Shown: in pieces, positions 1 to 7,845 of the stretch
Layout: each line of letters opens with the position of its first letter
How positions within the stretch are numbered: position 1 is the first letter of the stretch
Notes under the pieces: generated by a model
Told to the model about the DNA's origin: nothing
Seen by the model: only the letters and a program-made list of their open reading frames with translations
The model's database searches: none
Assembly (NCBI GenBank): GCA_913057775.1
Contig: CAJXOG010000006.1
Location: forward strand, 62,001-126,000
From: an uncultured Fodinibius sp.
GTDB taxonomy: Bacteria > Bacteroidota > Rhodothermia > Balneolales > Balneolaceae
DNA: 64,000 bases
Direction of reading: 5' to 3'
Translations under genes and position numbers: made by a program

Positions 1-898
1 ATTCTTCAAACGAATATACAGCTGATCGCTCATTACGAGAAGCTGCTTCTTTAAGAAATTGAATGCCGAGATTGGTTTTCCCTACTCCGGTGGGACCAAC
101 TATCAGGCTGGTTGTCCCCTTTTCAATACCTCCGTTTAGCAGTTTATCAACTCCTTTGATGCCTGAGGACAATTGTCCATCCTCAAATTTTCGACTATAA
201 TTATTGGGTTCTAGTCGCGGAAATATTGTGAGCCCATCGCCTGTAATCCTAAACGCGTGTTTGCCTCCCGAAAAATTAGATCCTCGAAATTTAGTTACAC
301 TAACATTTCTCCACTCCGAACTATTATCCAGCTTGATAATTCCATCAACCCAGAAGGCTGCATCATCATCGGAGTTTTGACTCAGTGATTCGGATGTCAT
401 CATGAGCGTGGCTCCGCGTTTGGTGATATATCGTACCAACGAGAGAGTCAGCTTTCGCATCTGGTAGGGATCCTGATTAAGCAATCGTAGCATGGTAAAT
501 GAGTCAAGCAAAACGCGGCTGGGCGAATGCTCGTCAATAGCCTCAGTTACTGCCTCCATAATGGGCCCCTGCTCTACCTCGGAAGAGGAAAAAACATTAT
601 ACTGTCCCGCATTTTCAGAAACATCATCACTGGGACTCAGATCCAATGTAACAACTTCTGAAAGATCAATATCGAAATTAGCAGCATTTTGGCGAAGACT
701 TTCCTGAGATTCTACCATCGTTACACACAAGGCGTTTTCATCGTTATCAATGGCTTGCCTCAAAAAATGAAATCCCAGCGTTGATTTACCCGAACCGGGG
801 CCCCCTTGAACTAAATACGCCTTTCGGGGTATTAATCCACCCTCTAAGATTTCATCCAACCCTTCTAAGCCCGTTGAAATTTTATCAATATCACTCAT
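1..898 (-). CDS. KaiC-like RecA-fold ATPase (partial, runs off window start)
   Basis: The gene starts at an ATG read from 898 and stays open to base 1, so about 299 residues are present and the C-terminus is outside the window. Two KaiC/RadA-type domains are visible. The first begins with a 'STGLEGLDEIL' motif followed by a Walker A loop GGPGSGKST near residues 32-40. The second begins 'SSGIKGVDKLLNGG' with Walker A GPTGVGKTN near residues 266-274. This tandem layout is that of the KaiC-like ATPase family. Members outside cyanobacteria usually lack a proven clock role and are often linked to signal transduction. Two receiver-type genes lie upstream on the same strand, which fits a signalling role. 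No KaiA or KaiB is visible. Family assignment is strong; function is inferred. Confidence 0.85.
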   Translation of the reverse strand, partial: MSDIDKISTGLEGLDEILEGGLIPRKAYLVQGGPGSGKSTLGFHFLRQAIDNDENALCVTMVESQESLRQNAANFDIDLSEVVTLDLSPSDDVSENAGQYNVFSSSEVEQGPIMEAVTEAIDEHSPSRVLLDSFTMLRLLNQDPYQMRKLTLSLVRYITKRGATLMMTSESLSQNSDDDAAFWVDGIIKLDNSSEWRNVSVTKFRGSNFSGGKHAFRITGDGLTIFPRLEPNNYSRKFEDGQLSSGIKGVDKLLNGGIEKGTTSLIVGPTGVGKTNLGIQFLKEAASRNERSAVYSFEE

Positions 899-945
899 AT
901 AAAAATATTATTAGATATACTTTATGAAATACTTTCTTTGTAAAA

Positions 946-1060
946 GCCCGAGCCTCGTTCCGAGGTGGTTGTACCACCGGCTCTTTAGCCCTTTTAACGG
1001 GAGTAAAACTCCCTCGAAGCCCTTGTTTAGCAAGTTTTGCAAAAGCCTCTTATAAAGGGC
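946..1060. repeat. Cluster of short inverted repeats (structured intergenic element)
   Basis: The 327-base gap between the KaiC-like gene and the next gene holds a dense run of hairpins. GAGCC at 950-954 pairs with GGCTC at 979-983, enclosing alternatives CCTCG/CGAGG (953-957/961-965) and GGTGG/CCACC (964-968/974-978). GGGAGT/ACTCCC lies at 999-1004/1008-1013, and GCCCTT/AAGGGC at 1019-1024/1055-1060. It could be a REP/BIME-like repeat, a structured RNA or a decayed element. The minus strand is open for about 50 codons across it but has no start codon, so I do not call it coding. The rest of the gap (899-945, 1061-1225) is AT-rich with nothing recognisable. Confidence 0.5.
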
Positions 1061-1225
1061 ACTTAAAATATGTCAACCCAATCCTCATCTTATTTCATTT
1101 GCAAAGTAAGAGGTTGCAAACAGAATTTGTTGACGTAAAAGGCCTAATTTTAAAAATAGTCCTTTTCACCTACAGAATATTGAGGGGTGATAAAAGAGAT
1201 TAGACATTGAATGGTTGAAATATGG

Positions 1226-1585
1226 TTATTTGCCATCCAACTGGGATAAAACATCCAACAGGTCTTCGGGTTCGTCATCAAGAGAAAAGCAGTAATCAGC
1301 TCCCGCCTCAAGCAATGGTTCAGTTAATAAAGAAGTGAGATATGCGTGGAGAGCAATAAGATGATCGGAGAATTTCTTCTCACTTATAGCTTTTACATAC
1401 TCAGTAGGTTTAAACGGAGCTGAAGTCAGATCTATAAGTAAAAGACGAAACTGCTTATCTATAGATTTTTTCTCTTGCAGCTCCTGATGCGTTAATTGCC
1501 GGACCTGCCAGTCATCTTTAGAACTGATGATTGCCTTTAATGCATCATTTTGTATTGATTGATCACCTATTAATAATATCCGCAT
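1226..1585 (-). CDS. Stand-alone degenerate receiver-like protein
   Basis: This is a 119-residue protein if read from the ATG at 1585, where the sequence begins MRILLIGDQS like the first strand of a response-regulator receiver. An upstream ATG at 1663 would add 26 hydrophobic/basic residues that do not fit the fold. The predicted phosphoacceptor is Asp52 in the strand LLLIDLT, and the late segment LLEAGADYCF matches receiver helix 4/strand 5. The acidic pair after strand 1 is reduced to one Asp, and the conserved Lys after strand 5 is absent (SLDD follows instead). It has no output domain. I read it as a pseudo-receiver partnering the neighbouring KaiC-like ATPase or LuxR-type regulator. Fold moderately sure, role unknown. 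Confidence 0.6.
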   Translation of the reverse strand: MRILLIGDQSIQNDALKAIISSKDDWQVRQLTHQELQEKKSIDKQFRLLLIDLTSAPFKPTEYVKAISEKKFSDHLIALHAYLTSLLTEPLLEAGADYCFSLDDEPEDLLDVLSQLDGK

Positions 1586-1740
1586 ATGAAGGGAAATTAA
1601 AATTACCACCCAGTTCATATAGCGGTTACCATTAAAGAAAAGGGCTCTAAGCCAGCTAAACATTATATTAACAAAGGCAGGAGTCTATGTGTCATAGTAA
1701 AGCGTATAGAAACCAAAGTAAAACAACAATTTGCGTAACC

Positions 1741-2379
1741 TTATCTCAGGTTAAACAAATCATTTTTTATAGCAAATTTCACAAGTCCGGCCGTATTCTT
1801 AGCTCCTGTTTTTTGCAATACGTTACGGCGGTGAGCATCTACGGTACGTACACTAATACCGAGTTCTTCAGCAATTTCACGATTGATATATTCCCTGCAA
1901 ATTAGCTGAAGCACTTGTAGTTCTCGCTCGGTAAGGTCAGCAGCTCGCTTATTGGTAGAACGAAACTTCTTCCCTTCAACTAACAACTCTATAGTATCGT
2001 TGCAAAGATATTGATTACCGGAATTAACCTCTTTAACCGCTTTAATAAGCTCATCAGCACCGCGTTTTTTAAAGATATAACCAGAAGCACCGGCCTGCAT
2101 CACATTTTTTATCTGCAGCGGATCTTCATCATCGCTCATAGCCAGAATGTGAGTATCAGAATGGTCTTTAAGAATCTTTCTCATTGTATTCAACGAATCC
2201 AAATCCGGAATATCCAGATCCAGCACAACTACATCTATCTTGTCACCTTCAGAATCATAGGGACATAGTTCTTCCTCATTTTTAGCTGTGCCAATCACAT
2301 TAATATCGGAGTCATCGATCAGAATCTTCCTAATGCCATCTCTGACAATCTTGTAATGTACTGCAAGCAGGATATTCAC
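1741..2379 (-). CDS. NarL/FixJ-family response regulator with atypical receiver
   Basis: The 212-residue protein has a receiver domain (about 1-120) and a LuxR-type helix-turn-helix (about 145-205, with LTERELQVLQLI and the recognition segment GISVRTVDAH). Asp54 (VVLDLDIP), Ser82 and Lys104 (GYIFKK) match the phosphoacceptor, switch and lysine positions. The usual Asp-Asp/Glu-Asp pair after strand 1 is replaced: the protein reads LLAVHYKIVRDG where relatives read LLVDDHxLVRxG. Without that pair Mg2+ binding and phosphorylation may be impaired, so it may be controlled some other way. No histidine kinase is adjacent; the neighbours are the pseudo-receiver and the KaiC-like ATPase. It likely binds DNA as a dimer; targets are unknown. 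Confidence 0.88.
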   Translation of the reverse strand: MNILLAVHYKIVRDGIRKILIDDSDINVIGTAKNEEELCPYDSEGDKIDVVVLDLDIPDLDSLNTMRKILKDHSDTHILAMSDDEDPLQIKNVMQAGASGYIFKKRGADELIKAVKEVNSGNQYLCNDTIELLVEGKKFRSTNKRAADLTERELQVLQLICREYINREIAEELGISVRTVDAHRRNVLQKTGAKNTAGLVKFAIKNDLFNLR

Positions 2380-2790
2380 AAATACAGCAAAGTTGCTTTA
2401 GTAATATAATTTTAACGGGACAGCCATGCTTGTTTAGATTATAAAGCAGGCGTAATTGTTTCGTTCTCAATCCTTTTTTAACGAACTTCTATATCTAGCA
2501 TTCTACACAAATAATGCCCCAAAGGCTTTAAAATAGCTTTTAGTAAAGCCAGATATTATCAGAACAAGAATAACTTTTTAATAGCAATATGTATATAGGC
2601 CATTACACCTAATTTATAAATAGGTATAAACTATAAGTGCTTTTCTAATATTAACTTAGTTACTAACAAAATTTTCCAACAATACATTTATAATCCCTGA
2701 CTAAACCGGTTGTATAATCAGTTTTTAAATACTGGAATAAAATTTTTACTCTCTGTACTCGACTTCAATTTTTAGAATTATATTGCTGCT
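2380..2790. other. AT-rich divergent intergenic region, no gene seen
   Basis: The 411 bases lie between the divergently transcribed response regulator (minus) and the PLP enzyme (plus), so they should hold both promoters. They are strongly AT-rich with many A and T runs. A TATAAT hexamer at 2713-2718 is a possible -10 element for the plus-strand gene, but no convincing -35 partner is visible. I see no RNA gene, repeat or small coding sequence. Confidence 0.4.
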
Positions 2791-3756
2791 ATGTCAAAAA
2801 GTGAACTGGTATCTATCCCAACTTTTGAACAAGTACAAAAAGCATACCTCAAAATTCGAGATAAGGTTCATCGTACCCCGGTTATCAAAAGCCAAAAAGT
2901 AAATGAACGTGCCGGTGGAGAACTTTTTTTCAAGTGTGAAAACTTTCAAAAGGTTGGAGCCTTTAAATTCCGAGGCGCTACCCATACGGTGGGAGAACTA
3001 CCGGAAGAAAAAGCGCAAAACGGTGTTGCTACTCACTCATCCGGCAATCATGCCCAAGCCGTTGCCCTTGCCGCCAAACAGCGCGGCATCCCGGCCCATA
3101 TCGTAATGCCTGAAAACGCCCCAAAAGTAAAAGTAAATGCTGTTCGGGATTACGGAGCCAATATCACTTTTTGCAAATCAACACAACAGGCTCGGGAGAC
3201 AACATTAAAGAGCGTTGTAGAAGAAACAGGAGCTACTTTTATCCATCCTTATGATAATCCTGAGATTATTATGGGACAAGGGAGTGCCGCTATTGAGTTG
3301 CTGGAAGACAAACCAGAACTCGATATTATTTTGGCTCCCGTTGGAGGGGGCGGATTGATCAGCGGTACAGCTATTGCTGCTTCTGGATTTTCGCCCAAAA
3401 CCAAAGTGATTGGTACCGAGCCGGAAGTAGCCAATGATGCCTACCTCTCTTTTAAAACCGGAAAACTCCATCCTGTACAAAGTACCAATACCGTGGCTGA
3501 CGGCCTGCGTACCTCACTCAGCGAGTTAACCTTCAGCTGTATTCAAGAACACGTAGATGATATTGTGACCGTTACGGAGCAAGAGATTATTGATGCCATG
3601 CGGTTTATCTGGGAACGGATGAAAATTATTATCGAACCCTCGTGCGCTGTTCCGGTTGCTGCGGTTTTCAATGGAAAAGTTGATATCCAGAATAAAAGAG
3701 CCGGCATTATTATCAGCGGTGGGAATATGGATCTGGATTCATTGCCCTGGCAATAA
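2791..3756 (+). CDS. Serine racemase / threonine dehydratase-like PLP enzyme
   Basis: This 321-residue fold-type II PLP enzyme belongs to the serine racemase / biodegradative threonine ammonia-lyase group. Lys59 in AFKFRGA is the expected Schiff-base lysine. SSGNHAQ (83-89) is the substrate loop, and GGGGLISG (about 184-191) is the glycine loop that cradles the PLP phosphate. There is no C-terminal ACT domain, so it is not the allosteric biosynthetic IlvA. Possible reactions are racemisation of serine, dehydration of serine/threonine, or hydroxyaspartate elimination. The next gene, 33 bases downstream on the same strand, is a D-amino-acid-oxidase-like flavoprotein, which favours a D-amino-acid pathway; that pairing is inference. 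Confidence 0.88.
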   Translation: MSKSELVSIPTFEQVQKAYLKIRDKVHRTPVIKSQKVNERAGGELFFKCENFQKVGAFKFRGATHTVGELPEEKAQNGVATHSSGNHAQAVALAAKQRGIPAHIVMPENAPKVKVNAVRDYGANITFCKSTQQARETTLKSVVEETGATFIHPYDNPEIIMGQGSAAIELLEDKPELDIILAPVGGGGLISGTAIAASGFSPKTKVIGTEPEVANDAYLSFKTGKLHPVQSTNTVADGLRTSLSELTFSCIQEHVDDIVTVTEQEIIDAMRFIWERMKIIIEPSCAVPVAAVFNGKVDIQNKRAGIIISGGNMDLDSLPWQ

Positions 3757-3789
3757 AATTATGAATTTAAAATTAGGGATTAAGATTTA

Positions 3790-4968
3790 ATGTCGGATAA
3801 TATTATTGTTATCGGAGCCGGAGTTTCCGGAGTTACAACTGCACTAACATTACAACTTCTGGGATACGAGACAGAAATTATTGCCGATAAAACGGTTTCG
3901 GATGTAACTCAAAATAATAACCATCCCGAATTTGCCAGCCTATTCCCTTCTGCTTCAGTGATTCCCCATTCGGTCTATTCTCACCGGCTGGAAGAGCTGT
4001 TTAAGCAGTCGCAATCTTTTTTCTACGAGCTCCGCAAATACATATTTCCCGGTATAACAACCCACAAACATTTTGAGGTGTTCGAGTTTAAAGCTGATCA
4101 GCCGGAATACTGCAATTGGATGCTGAACTTCACTTCCATTGATGAACTTTCTGAAACAACCATCCCCCGCCGATACGACGATCAACCGCTATATGGCTGG
4201 CTTTTTGACTGTATCTTTGCAGACTGGTCGCTCTATTTTCCTGCGCTCATTACCCTTTATCGACAGATCGGGGGAACCATCACACAACAAAAATTAAATC
4301 CAGAAGACGTTTCCAACCTAAAATCAGAGGTTATCATCAACTGTAGCGGTACCGGTGGGCCTATATTATTTGATGATCCAAGTGAAAATCAGCTGATCAT
4401 GCGCGGTCACCTGCTTCATAAGGCTGATGCCCCATTGATTACAAATGATACAGATGAAGTTATATCCTACAATTATACGCCACAACCCGCTGTGTATTCC
4501 GACGCCGAAGGTAATGCCTGCGATGTGTATTGCTATCCCCGAAAAGATGGATGGATACTCGGCGGCAGTCGTCAGTTGGGAGAGCTAAACAAGGCAAATA
4601 ACTGGGATAGTTTAAGTGAATCATCCGCATACACTGTAAAGGAGATCCAATTTCCACGAGAAATTATTACCCTGAATAATGAGATTCTCAGCCATACGTA
4701 CGATCATTCATTTGAGGTATCAGACGATATTACTCCTTCGGTAGGCTATCGCTATATCCGCAACCGCGAGAATGGCTTGAGACTTGATAAAGAAAACGTA
4801 TCAGGGAAAACAGTATATCATAACTATGGTCACGGCGGAGCTGGTGTTACGCTTTCCTGGGGATGTGCTTTTGAGATTGCACGTCAAATTACAAGCCGGA
4901 ATACAAAAGAATTTCAAAACGAACTACTGGAAAAATTCAGTAATATTGAAATGGAAAAGCTATCCTGA
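3790..4968 (+). CDS. D-amino-acid oxidase-like FAD-dependent oxidoreductase
   Basis: The 392-residue protein starts with a dinucleotide-binding strand-loop-helix (IIVIGAGVSG, GxGxxG at 9-14). Its C-terminal block has GYRYIRNRENGLRLD and then YHNYGHGGAGVTLSWG, the arrangement of the D-amino-acid/D-aspartate oxidase family, where the Arg binds substrate carboxylate and the Gly-rich block contacts FAD. The expected reaction is FAD-dependent oxidative deamination of a D-amino acid to a keto acid, ammonia and H2O2, or transfer to another acceptor. No signal peptide is visible, so it is probably cytoplasmic. It appears co-transcribed with the serine-racemase-like gene. Substrate cannot be read from sequence; glycine oxidase or another DAO-fold enzyme remains possible. 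Confidence 0.82.
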   Translation: MSDNIIVIGAGVSGVTTALTLQLLGYETEIIADKTVSDVTQNNNHPEFASLFPSASVIPHSVYSHRLEELFKQSQSFFYELRKYIFPGITTHKHFEVFEFKADQPEYCNWMLNFTSIDELSETTIPRRYDDQPLYGWLFDCIFADWSLYFPALITLYRQIGGTITQQKLNPEDVSNLKSEVIINCSGTGGPILFDDPSENQLIMRGHLLHKADAPLITNDTDEVISYNYTPQPAVYSDAEGNACDVYCYPRKDGWILGGSRQLGELNKANNWDSLSESSAYTVKEIQFPREIITLNNEILSHTYDHSFEVSDDITPSVGYRYIRNRENGLRLDKENVSGKTVYHNYGHGGAGVTLSWGCAFEIARQITSRNTKEFQNELLEKFSNIEMEKLS

Positions 4969-4971
4969 CTG

Positions 4972-5310
4972 CTAGTTATAAATCTGCTTTTCGGCACAGT
5001 CAGGACAATCGAGCCAATTTTCTGACGGCATCTTCGGCAACGCCTTTGGACTGCTCCCCTTCTCAAAAACAGGCCGATAAAGCACATCACCTTTTTCGTG
5101 AGACTCTCCGCAGCTGTGGCAACTTTCCTCCCCATCGAGCTCTTTAGGCGTATATCCTGCAATAATCCAACCTTCGTGACCGGCATGTACGGCAAGACTT
5201 TCCAGAGCGGCACGAACCGTTTGAGATTTATTGCCTCCGTAATATTTGCCGGAAAGTTCCTCTAACAATTTTACCGTATCGTCATCGAGCGTAAAGTTTA
5301 ATCGTTTCAT
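4972..5310 (-). CDS. Ribbon-helix-helix protein with C-terminal zinc-ribbon-like cysteines
   Basis: The first ~45 of 112 residues look like a CopG/NikR-type ribbon-helix-helix DNA-binding domain (MKRLNFTLDDDTVKLLEEL, then NKSQTVRAALESL). The C-terminal half carries two CxxC pairs, CHSC near residues 65-68 and CPDC near 103-106, typical of a zinc-binding ribbon. The start codon overlaps the last 4 bases of the upstream MerC-domain gene, so the two are translationally coupled. A regulator with metal ligands joined to a MerC gene suggests metal-responsive control, possibly autoregulation through the dyad at 5722-5739. The family is clear at fold level; ligand and targets are inferred. Confidence 0.75.
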   Translation of the reverse strand: MKRLNFTLDDDTVKLLEELSGKYYGGNKSQTVRAALESLAVHAGHEGWIIAGYTPKELDGEESCHSCGESHEKGDVLYRPVFEKGSSPKALPKMPSENWLDCPDCAEKQIYN

Positions 5311-5747
5311 ACTTCACAACCTGCTTTATGTGTCATTTGATGAAATTTGTAGTTGAACCAATGTCCCGTAACCAGCAGTGCACTCCCTGCCATTGTTACC
5401 AGAGACTCTCCCCACAATCCCAGCCATTCATGGAAAATCCACGCCAGTGCAACAACTACTAATCCTGAATACAACAAAACGGGTATTCGCTGTGGAAGAT
5501 TGCTGTGGCGCAGTGCAAAAATTACAGTGGGAACAATTAGCAAAAATAGAAGCGGATGGGTCCAGAAGTGAACCGATTCAGCCACCGGCCAAAGAGGTAA
5601 CAAAGCTATGGCTACCGGAAAAAATAAACAGTGTATGGCACATAACCCTGACAGGCTAATACCTAGCTGGTCCCAAAAAGATTTCGAAAACAAAAGACGT
5701 TCAAATTTATTACATTTTAAATGTGTATTAAGATACACACTTTCCAC
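5307..5747 (-). CDS. MerC-domain membrane protein
   Basis: The hydrophobic protein of up to 146 residues has about four membrane helices and the MerC signature GISLSGLCAIHCLFFP with a Cys-His-Cys cluster in the first helix. MerC proteins are inner-membrane carriers first known for Hg(II) uptake; many chromosomal homologues occur in zinc/metal contexts without mer genes. No merA, merT or merP is present here. Starting at the ATG at 5747 puts an 18-bp perfect-arm dyad inside the coding region; a TTG at 5693 (before FSKSFWDQLG) would leave the dyad in the promoter and still keep the whole MerC domain. It overlaps the downstream RHH/zinc-ribbon gene by 4 bases. Transported metal unknown. Confidence 0.78.
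   Translation of the reverse strand: MESVYLNTHLKCNKFERLLFSKSFWDQLGISLSGLCAIHCLFFPVAIALLPLWPVAESVHFWTHPLLFLLIVPTVIFALRHSNLPQRIPVLLYSGLVVVALAWIFHEWLGLWGESLVTMAGSALLVTGHWFNYKFHQMTHKAGCEV
5722..5739. promoter_or_regulatory. 18-bp inverted repeat, candidate operator of the MerC/RHH operon
   Basis: TGTGTAT at 5722-5728 and ATACACA at 5733-5739 are perfect 7-base arms separated by 4 bases. The dyad sits at the 5' end of the MerC gene and about 135 bases before the start of the divergent S15/CocE hydrolase gene. A short palindrome next to a DNA-binding-protein operon is typical of an operator. Its binding protein is unknown; the RHH protein two genes down is the first candidate. Confidence 0.5.
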
Positions 5748-5873
5748 CTTTCATACAAGACGTTGACTAAACCATCTGACAAAAATTATTTACAACAAAT
5801 TTCAAAAATTGGTTTCATAATTACTGGAAGCTCCTATTTTAAAACAAATAAATCTTTAATAAACGGTATCATA

Positions 5874-7751
5874 ATGTCAAACAGTAAAAGAATTGTTAGG
5901 CTGTTGGGAGTTATCTTTTTAATGCTTTACCTAACGGTTCCAACTCTTGGTCAGCAGAATAATTTTTCCAGCAAGGATTACAAAAAATCACAGTACGATA
6001 TCGAGATGCGTGATGGTGTCAAATTACATACGGTCGTATATGCTCCCAAAGACACCACGCAGGAATACCCCATCCTGATGAAACGAACACCCTATAGTTG
6101 CCGACCGTATGAGGAAGGAAAAGTGCCGGAACGAATCATGCATAATCCACACTTGCAAAAGTCGGGATTTATCTTTGTCTGTCAAGATGTACGTGGTCGC
6201 TGGATGTCGGAAGGTGATTATACAACAATGACACCAAATCGCGAAGATCCCGATAAGGTAGATGAAAGTTCTGATACCTATAATACGATAGAATGGCTCA
6301 TCCATAATATACCCCATAATAATGGAAAAGTGGGTCAATGGGGTATCTCCTATCCCGGATTTTATACCACAGCCGGGCTACCTGATGCACATCCTGCTTT
6401 AGCTGCTTCTTCTCCCCAGGCTCCCATTTCGGATTTCTTTTTTGATGATTTCCACCACCATGGAGCTTACTTTTTAAGTTATTGGTATGTGACACCCCTA
6501 TTTGGAATACAGCAAGATGCTCCCACCGACACTTCATGGTATAATTTTGCAGATACCGGTACCAATGATGGCTACTTTTTTTATAAAAATATGACTCCTT
6601 TAACCAAAGCAGACCAATACTATGGAAAGGATAATTTCTTCTGGCAGGAGCTAAAGAATCATCCCAATTATGATGAGTTTTGGCAGAGCAGAAATATTCT
6701 CCCGCACTTAAATAATATTGATCACCCGGTAATGACAGTCGGCGGCTGGTTTGATGCCGAAGACCTCTATGGACCGCTTAATACGTATCGATCTATCGAG
6801 GAAAAAAATCCGGATACCGAAAACACCATTGTGATGGGTCCCTGGAGTCACGGTCAATGGGCAAGCAGTAATCCACATCAATCGGTGGGAGAAATCTATT
6901 TTGGTGAAGGAATATCTTCGTTCTATCAAAAGGAAATTGAATACCCATTCTTCATGAAACACTTGAAGGGTGTTGATATGAAAGATCTCCCTGAAGCCTA
7001 TATGTTTGATACCGGGAAAAAATCATGGGACAGATTTGATCACTGGCCCCCTAAAAATACTGAGCAGAAATCATGGTATCTCCACAGCGATGGTGGTTTA
7101 AATGATACCAAACCAAACAAAACCAAAAAGAAATATACCGAATATAAAAGCGACATCGATAACCCGGTACCCTATAAAGAAGAAAGCGAACTCGTTTTTA
7201 TTCCCCAGGATTACATGACCGACGATCAGCGTTTTGCAGCTCGGCGGCCGGACGTCATCACTTTTGAAACACCTGTACTAAAAGAAGATGTAACGCTGGC
7301 TGGAGACATGCTTGCGAATCTCTTTGTTTCAACATCCGGTACTGCATCGGATTGGGTGGTAAAATTGGTGGATGTATATCCTCCCAGTACCGAAGAAACC
7401 GAACATACCCCCGAGGATGTAGAGCTTGACAACTATCACCAAATGGTGCGTAGTGAAGTTATGCGCGGGCGTTTTCGGGACAGCTATGAGAATCCGAAAC
7501 CGTTTAAGCCCAATAAGGTTACCAATATCGAACTTCCACTGCAGGATGTATATCACACTTTTAAGAAGGGTCATAAAATACAGATCCAGATTCAGAGTAC
7601 CTGGTTTCCACTTGTAGATCTAAATCCCCAAAAGTATGTACCAAATATTTTTAAAGCGGATAAGGATGATTTCCAGAATGCTATCCAACGTATTTACCAC
7701 ACCTCCAAATATCCTACCTCTATCGAGGTAAAAGTGTTAAGAAGTAAGTAG
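5874..7751 (+). CDS. Exported CocE/NonD (peptidase S15) family hydrolase
   Basis: The 625-residue protein starts best at the ATG at 5874, which gives a signal peptide (MSNSKRIVRLLGVIFLMLY...TLG|QQ); the in-frame ATG at 5721 would prepend 51 unrelated residues and overlap the MerC gene. The N-terminal alpha/beta-hydrolase core has the nucleophile elbow GQWGISYPG (Ser near residue 158), followed by an ...HGQWASSNPHQS... block that probably holds the catalytic His. The C-terminal third is the jelly-roll domain typical of X-Pro dipeptidyl-peptidase S15, cocaine esterase and glutaryl-7-ACA acylase. It likely hydrolyses amide or ester bonds in the periplasm; substrate is not predictable. The nearest downstream gene is convergent. 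Confidence 0.88.
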   Translation: MSNSKRIVRLLGVIFLMLYLTVPTLGQQNNFSSKDYKKSQYDIEMRDGVKLHTVVYAPKDTTQEYPILMKRTPYSCRPYEEGKVPERIMHNPHLQKSGFIFVCQDVRGRWMSEGDYTTMTPNREDPDKVDESSDTYNTIEWLIHNIPHNNGKVGQWGISYPGFYTTAGLPDAHPALAASSPQAPISDFFFDDFHHHGAYFLSYWYVTPLFGIQQDAPTDTSWYNFADTGTNDGYFFYKNMTPLTKADQYYGKDNFFWQELKNHPNYDEFWQSRNILPHLNNIDHPVMTVGGWFDAEDLYGPLNTYRSIEEKNPDTENTIVMGPWSHGQWASSNPHQSVGEIYFGEGISSFYQKEIEYPFFMKHLKGVDMKDLPEAYMFDTGKKSWDRFDHWPPKNTEQKSWYLHSDGGLNDTKPNKTKKKYTEYKSDIDNPVPYKEESELVFIPQDYMTDDQRFAARRPDVITFETPVLKEDVTLAGDMLANLFVSTSGTASDWVVKLVDVYPPSTEETEHTPEDVELDNYHQMVRSEVMRGRFRDSYENPKPFKPNKVTNIELPLQDVYHTFKKGHKIQIQIQSTWFPLVDLNPQKYVPNIFKADKDDFQNAIQRIYHTSKYPTSIEVKVLRSK

Positions 7752-7800
7752 TAAGCAAGCTGATATTAAAGCTGAATTAGATCACTTACTCAAAATAAAA

Positions 7801-7822
7801 AGGGCCCCGAATCCGGGGCCTT
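7801..7822 (-). terminator. Intrinsic terminator between convergent genes
   Basis: GGCCCCG/CGGGGCC forms a strong stem at 7803-7820 with a short loop. Read on the minus strand the stem is followed by CTTTTTATTTT, so it terminates the lipoprotein gene at 7846-8328. It may also stop transcripts of the plus-strand hydrolase. Confidence 0.8.
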
Positions 7823-7845
7823 AATAAATTAATAAATGGTCAAAC

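Noticed and set aside
950-1100. tRNA or CRISPR-like structure in the hairpin cluster
   Set aside because: The stems do not form a cloverleaf, there is no CCA or T-loop, and the repeats are not evenly spaced with unique spacers.
5721-5873. N-terminal extension of the S15/CocE hydrolase
   Set aside because: It would overlap the merC gene and its dyad and hide a normal signal peptide that begins at 5874.
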